Positions 25,971-37,200 of a stretch of 64,000 bases of DNA are shown here, in pieces. The position numbers and the translations under genes are program-made. The stretch spans positions 1,642,121-1,706,120 of the forward strand of contig CM076262.1 of NCBI GenBank assembly GCA_038380795.1, in the 5' to 3' direction. Origin of the DNA: Pyrocephalus nanus. Taxonomy: Eukaryota > Chordata > Aves > Passeriformes > Tyrannidae. The notes below the pieces were generated by a model. That model saw nothing but the letters and a program-made list of their open reading frames with translations. It made no database searches and was not told where the DNA came from. How positions within the stretch are numbered: position 1 is the first letter of the stretch; each line of letters begins with the position of its first letter.

Positions 25971-26098
25971 TTAGCTCAGTTGAGGCTAATAATGCAAAGG
26001 TTGCTCTTCAATCCCTGTGTGGGCCATTCACTTAAGGGTTGGACTTGATGATCCTTGTGGGTCCCTTCCAATTCAGAAGATTCTGTAATATTTCTGTG
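25971..26098 (+). mobile_element. tRNA-Ile-derived SINE with CR1-like tail
   Basis: The head follows a tRNA-Ile (AAT anticodon) gene: ttagctcagttg (A-box region, 25971-25982), gctaataatgcaaagg (anticodon loop and arm) and the decayed B-box region near 26005-26014, ending gggcca at 26021-26026. About 11 bases of the D-arm/anticodon stem are missing between cagttg and gctaataa, and the first bases of the tRNA are absent or altered. After ttcacttaag comes a CR1 3' tail: gttggacttgatgatccttg, tgggtcccttccaattcag and an imperfect tip attctgtaatatttctgtg. This layout (tRNA-Ile head, cattcacttaag junction, CR1 tail) is that of passerine SINEs such as TguSINE1. Such SINEs are made by RNA polymerase III and mobilised by CR1 enzymes. 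The B box is mutated, so this copy is presumably silent. The subfamily is not resolved. Confidence 0.85.
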
Positions 26099-26918
26099 TT
26101 TTTACTAATTTCCATCTCTTTGCCTTGCTATACCTGTGATAACTCAAATGTTGATACAGACTTCAGAAGCCTCAGTATCATGCTGTCACTATCTTGTCTT
26201 CTTGTCATCTTCTACAGGTAGAAATCTTCAATATTCCCTCTCCTCAACTTAAATTGTGTCCTCTGCTTAAATTCTCTTTCATGATGTAGAAAAAAGAATT
26301 CTGGTGTGTTCTCTGAGCAGCAGGTGAGACAGAACTGTGGGCTGGTACAAGAAATCTGGGATGGAGTGTCTGCTAGAAGAGGTGGAATGAGAAGAAGCAG
26401 GGATAAGTGATATGTGGAGTCTCTTTTCTCTTAAAGCTGTTTCTGAAAACAATCCTGGTCGGGCTCAGTCCTCAGAGAAGTAGAAAACCCTGTACTATGC
26501 AGAAAAAGGAGAGAAGGTCCCAAACTATTGGGCAGTCTCAAGATCACTGACCTCTGGTTGTGGACCTTATGGGAAGGAACTCCTAGGATTATGGAGCTGT
26601 GGTGGAAGGAAATTAAAGAGAACTAAAACTAGGCTAGATTGTCAGATATGTAATATGGTGCATTTAAAAGCACAAACAATCCAAAAGAAGAGAAAATACA
26701 GAAAGGGAAGCAGTGTTCTCTGCAATGGAACAAGCTTAAAAGAGAAACTTCCTTGTTTAATGTTGTGACATTTCTTTCCATAGGTAATTGGATAGGTGAA
26801 AGAATGTAACAAAGACTTCTCTACCTTTCCTCGATATTTTAGCTGCATCTCAGTTCCTGCCCAAATTAGACAAATTTAAGTGAAAAACCATTTTTTATTT
26901 TATTAAATAAAGTTTGGC

Positions 26919-26934
26919 AAAAAAAAAAAAAAAA
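26919..26934. repeat. 16-base A run
   Basis: A homopolymer preceded by tattaaataaagtttggc, which contains AATAAA 14 bases upstream of the run. This is the arrangement of a polyadenylated 3' end. The sequence upstream was not recognised as a retrocopy, so chance is possible. Confidence 0.9.
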
Positions 26935-28368
26935 TCGCTAAACCATTTTGCAGTAGTAATTCTTCTTTTTCTACTTTCTGATAGTTACTGTTAGTTGATT
27001 TTGAAAACTGGAGGCCTGTGGAACAAACGGAGAAATTAAAAGCTGTACTCTTGTTAAAAGGCCTGTGATCCTAACATGTAATCTTCAAGAGAAGCTCTGG
27101 AAGGAAAGCTAAAATGGACATACCATTACCAGATTCAGAAGTATACTCTTTAGAGAACCGAGACCCATATTAATGCTGATGTTTACTCTGTTTTTTTCAT
27201 CAGCAGAGTCCAGTGAAGTCACTCTCTGGTGGGCAGTCTGCAGGGTTTCCTGTTACAGTGCTAGGCTCTTTCAGCAGAAATACCCATCCCTTATTTTCTC
27301 TGCTGGCTGCTAAAATGGGATTTCCAAACTGTTGTCCCACTCACAGGTTGCAGGTATCCATTTGACAGAGCTGTTCAGTGTTACTATTACAAAACTTCTG
27401 GTCTGTTAAAAATTGTATGTTAGAGAGATGCAGATGAATACTAAATACAGATCTACGAATTCAAAGTATTGCTTCTTTTCAATTAATAACTGCCTTGTAC
27501 ACTGTGTCTAATTTGAGTGAAGTGGTTACAGAACTTCTGGACAACTTAAATGGAGTGATTCAGAGCTTGTTTACCAGATCCTAGCTAAAAAGCATATAAT
27601 TTGAACATATATGATGGCATGTTATTGTTTTTCACTTGAAGATTTACTGAACTACTGACAGAAGTGGCGGGCGGCAAAAGAGACAGGCTTAGTTTCCTAA
27701 TGTGATGGTGTTGTCATATTATGATATATAGATCTAAAAATTCCTCGGTGTCATAAATACATGGTAACCCTTAATATTTCAAATTAAGAAAAAAAAAAGC
27801 CCTTAACAACAGTATTGCAGAAGATTTGTAAGGAGTTTTTTAATCATGGGTATTTCATATCCTCCATACCTAATTTGTCTTGCTTTCTAGGAATGCTTAA
27901 TTAATATTGTACTTAGGCTAATTTGAAACAATGATGATTGCAGTTCACTGAAATTATGTGTTCTGCTTCTTTGAACTTGACCAACATTACTTACACATGA
28001 CTCAGTAGTGCATATGGTACATTCTATTGATAAAATTTTTTATTTTGAACAGTTTGAGACACAGTCTGATTGTTCTATATTTCTGTTTCTGCATATGCAT
28101 GACACTGAATTTTTAGATGATGTGAACTTGCTTCTTCCATAGTTCAAAGAGTGCATAAGGTAAACTTAACAATCTGTTGGTACATATTGATTTCTGATAC
28201 TTGACAGTCATACAAAAATAGATGTAGACTGCTTGTTTTCAAAGCTTTTTATGACTTTCAGCACAACCTCTTTATCTCTAGTGTCCACAAATGTCATCTT
28301 TCTTTGTGTATTACTAAATTTCAGATTGTATGAGAGCGGTTCATACATTAATGCCGGTGGCAACCACT

Positions 28369-28390
28369 GCACACAGGTGCACCTGTGTGC
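28369..28390. repeat. perfect 22-base palindrome with two E-boxes
   Basis: Positions 28370-28389 read cacacaggtgcacctgtgtg, and the flanking G and C extend the perfect palindrome to 28369-28390. It holds CAGGTG and CACCTG, the E-box form bound by ZEB/Snail or E-protein class factors, back to back around GTGCAC. It lies inside a GC-richer island. The regulatory meaning is inferred only from the motif. Confidence 0.95.
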
Positions 28391-30161
28391 TGGGAAGCGC
28401 ATCCCTGGCCTGAGGACAGCTCTGGGAATCAGCCTGCAGCCAGGGTGGCCTGTCCTGTCCAGCTGGCAGCCACAGGCAATACAGCAGGAAAAGGCACTTT
28501 AGAGTTGGCACTGTCCATGTCTTCGGGAGGAGTCAGCAGCATGGGCTGGGTGGGATTGATTGTGGTCACCTCCGGTAAAAGGGGCTGCTGCCTCCTGCCT
28601 GCATCTCTGTCCTCTCTGCTTGTACAGGCAGAGCTCCAAACGTTGAGAAGAGGATCCAGGGAAGGGGAGTTGTACTTCCCTGTGGAAAATTACGTATAGC
28701 TGTTCCTCAGTGACTTCTGCACCTCTTTGGCCTGAAGGAGAACTGAAACAAAGTCAGAAGAGCTCTAGGCTGAATGCAGAACCATTTTTTGTATACAGGC
28801 TGCAATTTTAAACAGTACTTTAAAGGTTAGGTTTATTATTTTGGGGGAAAAAGTACCATTATTTAGGAGCTATAGGAATACCGTTTTGTGTTTAGGAATG
28901 CAAAATAATGATTTTGATCCTCCAGTAAATCTCCTTTTCATACTTGTGTATGACATAAAATGACATTTTCTTACCATGCAGTTTGAATAAAACTTTATTG
29001 AATTCTCTCTACCAAAATAGCAAAGTTATATGATGATGAAAGGAAATATTTTAAAGCATTTAAAATATTTTGAATTTCAATATGCTGCATATACATTCTG
29101 ATTATGAAATGCAAAAAAAGTTTATTGTCTAAAAGATCGTTTTACTAACAAGCATGGAACTTATATGCTGACAAATCATATATTGAATTATTAACAAAAA
29201 ATATTGGTTCTGTAAGTATTTCCACTTATTTTCATTTGGAGGAGTCTTGTTTTTTCAAACTCTAATAATTTAAAGAATCATGTTTATATTTAAGAGAAGG
29301 CTGTACAAAACGAGCTAACAATGTTGCAGATTAAAAATATAGGAGATGTGTTTTCCTCTTATTGTTACATATGGCATCTTTTGAGGGCAGGCACGGAGAT
29401 GGGAACACTGGACTTTCAGATTCCTTAATTCTTAATGCCAAGACAATAACATACTGCTCAAGAAAGTTCCAAAAATCATAAGAATCTGCAAATAACAATC
29501 TCCATGGGTGTAACCTGCAAGTTAAAAGTAATACAGAAATAATGCAAATTCAGGCCTAGTGTAGTGAATTATTTATGTCTCTCATTTAGCTATTTCTTTA
29601 TTACTATGGTTGACTTGAGAGACTTATTTTTAACTAGCAGTATTTCTTAACATGGTAACATCAACAGGAATGAGGCAACAGAAATCTTTTTTGAACTGAA
29701 TGCAGATGGACATGGATAAGAGTATGCTGCTGCTCTGCAGGTTTCAGTTTTGATTTTTTAAAATAACATAGTGTCCTAAAATTTCAGTAGTTTTATTTTT
29801 CTGAGAAGAAATTTTAGAGGTTTTTTTTAATCCTTGGCTTTTAATTCAGTAATTTACTTCAGGGGTTGCTTCTGTTTTAATTTTTAACATGAAAGATTTT
29901 ATGATTTCATGTGAGAGTTTCCTCATAGGCCTCATCATCAAACACCAGTTAAATATCTGAATTTCAAAAAGAAAAGCAATATGATAGAAATATTTATATG
30001 GAAAAAGGAAATATGGGGGCAAATAAAGTAATGTAATGAGCTGTGAAGTTAAAGCCATGTGCTTGTATGAGTTGATGTTCAGTTAATGTCTGAAATGAAA
30101 ATTTTGAATAAAATACCTTGCTACTGTGAAGTGATTAGATTTATTCCCTTTTGTGGCATTT

Positions 30162-30198
30162 CACAGAATCATAGAATCATTTAGGTTGTCAAAAGGAC
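30162..30198 (-). mobile_element. CR1 LINE 3' tip
   Basis: The plus-strand text acagaatcatagaatcattt followed by aggttgtcaaaaggac is the complement of the last bases of CR1, including its short terminal repeats. Only about 37 bases are recognisable, so this is either an extremely truncated insertion or the surviving end of a decayed one. Confidence 0.8.
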
Positions 30199-33100
30199 AT
30201 TTCACAATGTCCTTTATCTGGATGCATGTGGTAAGCATATTTATACATTATTTCATTATTTGAGAAATCTGTTTCAAATTTGTGTATATATCTCCTTTAT
30301 AAAGGCGTTTGCTTCAGTTATCACTGTTTCAGTTTGTATTGATCTGGTCGATACAGAAATCTCTTTGGAAAACGTTTGCATTATTGCAGAAAAAAACTTG
30401 CTAGATTTGTCATCCTTCTTGCCCTATGGTAAGAGAAGGTCTTCCTAATTGCCTCCCCATTATCAAATTTTTTTATCCCTAAGTGTGTGTAAGATGATCA
30501 CACCTTGACAATGTTGTCCGATGGTTGATCACATCTGGTTCACTTGTCTTACTCCTGTACCAGAGACAAAGGTTGCTTTAAGAACTTATTGAAGTGGTCA
30601 CAAAATATTTTAGGGCTCCCCTTAATAAAGAAGTAGAATCATGATAAAGCCTGATGCATGGACATTTTTCATGAAAGTGGCCCTGTTGAGGTAATTTTAG
30701 AGCCAGATATTCTGCTTCAGTCCACTCTCCTTCTGCCAACAGGAGGACTTGGCAAGAAACAGCAGGCTTCAGGGAGAGTGGACTTTCTCTGCTTCCCTCT
30801 TAACTCCTCAGCCCTGGAAACAGTTGCTGTATTCAGGAAAGTGGGTTTAAGTCTGTTCAACCGCATCATTGTAGTTTTGTCTTGTAAATGAGATTGCTCA
30901 TGTCACCTGTTTCAGATTTCCTCCCTTTACATGTTGGAAGATTGTACTCTAATGTAGTCTGAGGCATAAGCATTGACAGAATATTCTTAATAATCTCTGT
31001 AAATGTCATAGAATCTTCTGGTCAATCTGTGTTGCCCATTCCTATGACGATAAATTCATCTTAGCTCCAGACATCTGCCAGGGCCTTCCTAATAAATATT
31101 TCCTTTTTCTTCAGTTCTTGGAGAAGTAAAATTATATAATCCTGCAAAACTGTGAGGGACACCCAGTTTCTAGATGATGTAGCCAAAGAAAGAAGTCTGT
31201 ATTTTGTCAGGACAGGGCTCCAAATGATCCTTATGCCCTCTTCAGGCAGTCTACTCCAGATGGCAATTTGAACAGTTGTGGTTGACAACTGTAGAAATTA
31301 ACTCTGTTATGTCATGACATAGGCAGCAGGACTGATGCTGTCCTGAGGTCTTATAATTTTCCCTATTGCTTGCTGACTTAATGTGTATTTCCACTGTTTT
31401 TTTTTCTTTTTTTTTTCCTCTTTTTTTTTTCTTTCTTTTTTTTTTTTTTTTTTTTCTGACAGACAGGTATAGCAAAACATCAGCTGTTTGTGTATCAGGC
31501 ATAATGAGCAATGAGCATGTGTTGCTGCTCATCACATATTCCCACTACTGTGTCCTTATTCAGACACCCTTTCCATGAAAGCTTGTCTTATGTGTCAATA
31601 GATTTTGCTTTACATCATCTGTGCCTTACAGCCACTTGCAGGACACCCTAGTATAGTGGATTATATGGATGTTTTTTAACAAGAGCACTCTCTCTATTCC
31701 TGTCTGAAGTTTGGTATGGATTTAGGTAGCATTTTTATGGATGTTTGGTAGATGGTCTGTAGCTTTTTAGTATTGCAGGTACATATTGTCATATAGTTAT
31801 AAATCTGACCCCTTGTCAATAATATATTTTCTTTTCAGATGATAAATGTGTTCATTTCAGGGCCCTTCCATGTATCCTCTCTGTAACACTTGAAGTTTTC
31901 ATCATGGTAGTGGCAGTCATTGCTGTTAACTTGTGTCTCTGTGTGCCTTTTTTCATTTACTTTTCCAATTGTTTCCTTGATGAAGGGTACCACAAAGGTG
32001 CAAAACCTGAATCTCTCCAAATGTCTCAACCTCTTTCGAAGCATCTGGGTCCCAAGGTGAACACTTGAAACAAAAGTTATATTACTGCAAATCGTTGGGC
32101 TAACTGGAGAAACTATTAACTCTCAATTTGTGAGAGCTCTTTTGTCTGTGAACAGATTCTAGTCTGTGCTTTCCTTTTGTGATAATACAGTTCCCATCTA
32201 ACCTGTGATGCCTTGTGGCACACATCATCTAATACTAAGTGTGTCACCCCTCTGTGAGCTCTCCCACTTTATATCCTTTCAGCAGCCTGGCTATTGTTTC
32301 TCAAACTACGGGAAACTTTTGCTGTGCTGTCAGTATTAGGCCACAGGACAATACTCTAGTTCCTTGCCCAGTTCCTCTGATGCCTGCCAGATGAGTTTTT
32401 CTGACTTTTGCCACTTTCCCACAATACTCCACTGTCACTGTGTGGATGCTGAAGACTTCTGAGAGCTTTGTTAGTGTTTTGCGAGTACAAGTGAGAGCAT
32501 TACTCTTTACTTCAGTTAGACCAGTCCCTATAAATTCTAGAGAGGGAATATTTGACATCTAGTGTGTGTGTCTGTTACCAGTTCCAGTATTCTCTCTCTT
32601 AGCTCTCTAAAAGCTCATCTGTCACACATATCTGCTCATGCTCACTGAAACAGTAAACCTCCATTTTCTGTCCTGTTCCATTCCAGGTTCATCAAAGGCT
32701 TTATTAGGCTTGTTAAGATATTTGTCTAATGCCTAGTTTGATTTAAACCTAGCTATGCACAGCCACACGGAGCTGCCTTGTAATCTTCTAACTGCCCACT
32801 TGCAGCATCACCTTTCCATGGAGATGCAAGAAGAGTGGGATAAGTGCAGGTCTTTTTTTAAGTCTGGGTATATATAGAGGAAAACTTCTGTAGTTGAGGC
32901 TGCATTTTATCTTAATCTCTGTTTTTCCTCCTGTACCTCAGACCTGCCAATTTCCTTGTTCAGGCACTTGATGTCAGGGCAGCACAAGTGAGTACCGTGT
33001 TTTTGTATTCACAGATTTAGCACTTGAGCCTATGCCTTGGTCTTTGAGGTTTAGTAGTATGGACAGAGCCTCCACACTACTGCTGAAAGGATTGAAGGTT

Positions 33101-33204
33101 TCTGTATGTTTCATGTCCTCATACTGAATAGAAATTGGTGTCAAGTTTTGCATTAATGGCCAAAGCAGGATCTTTTACCTTGGTTGGGAGTTTTCTACTG
33201 AAGT
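30199..33204. other. non-coding stretch, no gene recognised
   Basis: This region holds the pyrimidine tract at 31396-31456. The part from about 31640 to 33190 is less AT-rich than its surroundings, with several short minus-strand frames (for example 31835-32044 and 32301-32558). Conceptual minus-strand translation shows fragments interrupted by stops and nothing I can assign. An old pseudogene or retroelement is possible but unsupported. Confidence 0.45.
31396..31456. repeat. T/C-only pyrimidine tract, about 60 bases
   Basis: An unbroken run of T with scattered C. On the opposite strand it gives an A/G tract and a Lys/Arg-rich chance reading frame. It is followed by ctgacag, which would make a strong splice acceptor by consensus, but no exon was identified beyond it. 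Such tracts can adopt triplex structures. Confidence 0.9.
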
Positions 33205-34241
33205 CAAGCACAGAGAGTAACAGTGAATGGGGGAACATCAGACTGGTGACATGTCATTAGTGGGGTTCCACAAGGCTCTGTCTCAGGCCCTGCACTCTTC
33301 AACATCTGTGTGAATGACTTGGACACAGGACTTGAAAGAATACTAAGTAAGTCTGCAAATGATACAAAATTCAGAGGAGCTATTGAGTCCCTTAAAGGCA
33401 GGGAGGCCCTGCAGAGAGACCTTGACAAATCAGACTGGGTAATTACCAACCATATGAAGTTCCACTAGGAAAAGTGCCAGATTCTGCACCTGGGATGGGG
33501 CAACAACCCTGGAGGTATGTACCGACTGGGGAATGAGGTACTGGAAAGCAGTGCCACAGAAAGGGACCTGGAGGTCCTGGCTGATGGCAAGTTGAATCTG
33601 AGTCAGCAGTGCCCTGGCAGCCAGGAGGGCCAATCATGTCCTGGGGGGCATCAGGCAAAGCGTCGCCAGCTGGTTGAGGGAGGTGATTGTCCTGCTCTGC
33701 TCTGCACTGGGGCAGCCTAACCTTGAATATAGTGTGTCGTTTTGGGCACCACAATATAGGAAAGATATAAACCTCTTAGAGAGCATCCAAAGGAGGCCAA
33801 TGAAGATAGTGAAGGGCCTAGAAGGGAAACCATACAAGGTGCAACTGAGGTCACCTGGTCTGTTCATCCTAGAGAAGAGGAGAATAAGGGGAGACCTCAT
33901 TGCAGTCTACAGCTTCCTCAGGAGGGGAATTGAAGGGGCAGGTAGTGATTTATTCTCTATGGTGACTGGTGGCAGAACCTGAGGGAATGGCCTGAAGTTG
34001 TGTCATGAGAGGTTTAGGTTCAATATTAGGAAAAGGTTCTTCACCCAGAGGGTGATTTGGTGCTGGAATAGACTCCCCAGGGTAGTGGTCACAGCACCAA
34101 GCCTGACAGAGCTCAAGAGCATTTGCACAATGCTCTCAGGCACATGGTGTGACTCTTGGGGATAGCCTGATGCAGGGCCAGGAGTTGGACTTTGATGGCA
34201 CTAGTGTGTCCTGTCCAGCTCAGAATATTCTGTGGTTCTGT
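33205..34241 (+). mobile_element. CR1 LINE, 3' third (end of reverse transcriptase plus 3' UTR)
   Basis: This is the longest CR1 copy here, about 1 kb. From 33262 one frame reads GVPQGSVSGPALFNICVNDL, the conserved reverse transcriptase segment. In the same frame the catalytic box, normally FADD, reads SAND at 33352-33363, so the first catalytic aspartate is replaced. An in-frame TAG lies at 33466-33468. The frame shifts between about 33640 and 33720, after which the C-terminal part continues (LEYSVSFWAPQYRKDI near 33725-33770, then the KRRIRGDLIAVYSFL region near 33876-33920). The 3' UTR follows, with agtggtcacagcaccaagcc, gctctcaggcacatggtgtg and gggccaggagttggacttt, ending in attctgtggttctg. 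It is a dead, 5'-truncated copy. Its tail resembles that of the SINE at 25971. Confidence 0.93.
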
Positions 34242-37200
34242 ATCCACATCTTCATCATGGATTTTGTGCTGAGACACTGGTGGCTGATGGCACTGGTGTT
34301 TTCCTGGAGACCTCTGAAGTCATCTGCTAGGTAATTTGTGACAGAGGCTTAATGGCTTGGGACATTCATCTCGAGCCTTTATTTTTGCTTGGCTTTCTCA
34401 CCTCTAGAGTTTTTTGAAGTTTTGTATTTCTATATGGTTGAGAGGGGACTAAATTGACACTTGGAAAGCCCTTCTTGATATTCTCACTCACTCCATGAAA
34501 GAAAATTCTACTGGCCCTGCAAAGGAGAAAATTTCTCTACTTTCTAATAATAAATCCTTTCTCAGAGTGTGAAAATACCTATATATTACACACCAAGAAA
34601 AATGGCAGGGGCTAATAAGTAACGCTTAGCATCCTCAAAATTATTTGGAAAAACTCTAAAGTCTAGAAGCAACATAAGCTTTAGTTGTACAGCACAGCAG
34701 TGCAGCTCAGGAAGGTGCAGGGTGCAGTATGTACCAGCACAATTTCAGCCCAGGGTGTCCTTTGATAATTAGGTGTGTGCTGTCATTTCTCATCGAATCT
34801 CTGTGTGTGTCAGCATCAGCACCAAAGAGAAGAGAGAAGAAAGAAAACCTACATAGCCCCCGATGAATACTGCTCTCCCCTGTGAAAACAGGATGGCAGC
34901 AATAGAGGGAGCGTGTGACAGAATCTCAGTCCTCCCCTTCTCATCCCTCTCCCCTTTCTGTGCAGGACTGTTCATTTGCATTGAGCCCAAAGAAACCAGG
35001 TGGCTACTGTTCTCTTTATTTTTTTTCACTGAAGATTGCAACAAGGGGCTATTTCAGCCAATTAACAGAATGCTAGTATCTAACATGTATAGAGAAAGCA
35101 GACTTCTGGAATCCTCCAATAGGAAATAAAGATCTCATCTCTTAAGAGAAATAATGGACCTCATGACTTCTTATTCTCAGATTAGTTTGTCCTCTGCTAC
35201 CTTCTGTTCAGCTGCTGAGTTTGATCTGCTATTGAGATATGGTATTTGCTGACCCTTGTGTTTTGTTTTTTCATTTCCAGTGTTTTTAGCTGATTTGTTT
35301 CTTATGTCTGCATAGGACCATTTGCAGATTTGCTCTGAATGTCCTTAAGGAACAAAACATGTGGTTTTAGATGTCATTTATTCTTCTTGAGGACTTGGTC
35401 CTTAAGGTTAGGTATAGCCTTGATACTGATGTTATAATGGCAAATTGGTCATCTGCCAATCATCTGTTTGAAATTTAATGCTGAGTTTTATTTGTGTATT
35501 ACACATTATGTTTGCTCAATTGTAAACTATATGCAGTTTTGTATGAGAGAATGACATAAGAAGATAAATAAATAGAGGAAATGTTGTTGTTGAACATTAA
35601 AAGATGGTAACTTTAAATAGGCAGGCATAGACATGATGGTTCCACTTAGTAGCCTGATCACATAGCATATAAGAGTTAAAATATTATATGCTTAATGGAG
35701 TATATAGTTATTCTATTTCATAAAACATTTGGTATGTTTTTGTATCCAGTGATGAAGATAACAAGCCTAGATTTTTAAAATGCCTATTAAATTATCTTAA
35801 GCAAAAATACTTAACAAATCGTGGGAACCTAAGTGTGATTTGATGGATACTGTAAAATCATTGGTGACTCCAAGAATTATTTCTAGTAATAAAAAACTTT
35901 CTTTAGAAAGGCAAGGAATGATCATCAATTGTCTGTCTTCCGATATAATAACTTCTCTTTTGGTTCCTGTGTGTGCTATTTTGAGGTGTAGCTGTCTCTA
36001 TTTTAGTTATTTGTTCCCTGTAAGAGACTATTTCTGTCCCACTGTCCCAAAGCATGCCTGGTATTGCCTCCATACACTGCTTTCTTTGAGTAGTCGTGCT
36101 AAGTGTGTCCATTCCACTCTCATCCAACTTGCCCTCAATGTTAAATATGCTTAATATGAAAATAGATTTATTCAGAGGGATTTAATATCATGCTTTAGGT
36201 AGAAACTTGATGTTGTGAAAAAAAAGAAAACACAATTCTGGTTTAAACTGAGCAACTGAGTGCTGCTCCATTTTTTTCATCCCTGATACTTAAATTTCTA
36301 AATCACATTTCGGATCGGGATTCCATGTTCATAGGAGGTTGTTTTACAAGTGTTGCCTTCCAATCCAGGGAACTGGGGCTTCATGAAGGAGAGCACCTGT
36401 GGGAAGTGCCGTCAAAGTTCTCATTTTCTTTTATTCCCTGCTTCCCTTGGTACTGGCAATTAAATGGACATTTATGGAGAAGGGAAGAGGTGAGACAGGT
36501 AAGACAGGACTCCTCCTCTGAAAAGAAATGCTTGTCTTTTGCACCTCTCCTGTGTTTTTATGTTAGCACCTTCCTTTGGTGCAAAGGTCTTTCACATTCA
36601 TTCATAAGGAATTTCTAGTTGTTACAATGCTCTTGAGACTGACAAAATTATGTAACATTCCTAAAACTTGGTATAGAATACAAGTCAAATCCTGTAAAAT
36701 TCTTAACTGTGCAGCCGTAGTCTTTGGTTTGATGCCAGCTCTGTAGACATCCTACATTATAAACTCAGATCTCAGATGCATTAGTTAGCACTGAGGGTGG
36801 CCCTTACAGCTTGGTGTGGACATGCACAACCTTTGCCTTATTTCCAGCTCTGTCACTGCTTTCTGCATCACTCCTTATGCCTTGTAATGAAGTTAGGTTC
36901 TCTTTTCTATGAAAAATCACCACTGTCATCTCTGTCTCAGTCCCAGTTATTTAAAGAATGTTACAAGTGTCACCTTTCAGAATCAGAACAGGGCAGTAAA
37001 ATGAATTCAGTAATTTCAAGCAGTATTATCACACGCTTTTAGGAACTCATGTAAAATTCAGAGGCATCAGAAAGTACAAAGTGTTCATTATTTCTGATAT
37101 TTTTAAAAACCTTGTCCGGAGGTTGAAGACTTCAGATATATATTTTTGAACTTTATTCCATCTTGGACATGAAATACAGATATTTATTTTTTTCGAGGCA

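Larger units (their letters stand above)
26099..30161. other. non-coding stretch, no gene recognised
   Basis: AT-rich DNA with a 16-base A run at 26919-26934 and a GC-richer patch at about 28330-28680 that carries a perfect 22-base palindrome. The purine-rich part 26280-26640 could be an old repeat, but I cannot name it. Two overlapping plus frames in the GC-richer patch (28233-28502 and 28385-28699) show no domain. Confidence 0.5.

Noticed and set aside
31251..31578. Lys-rich minus frame and Phe-rich plus frame
   Set aside because: Both are created by the T/C tract at 31396-31456.
31640..33190. Possible endogenous retrovirus or pseudogene on the minus strand
   Set aside because: Short frames exist, but no recognisable gag, pol or env motif, no LTR pair, no primer-binding site and no polypurine tract were seen.
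33443..33900. Minus-strand frames of 67-103 codons over the large CR1
   Set aside because: They are antisense to a plus-strand CR1 copy whose sense reading is clear.
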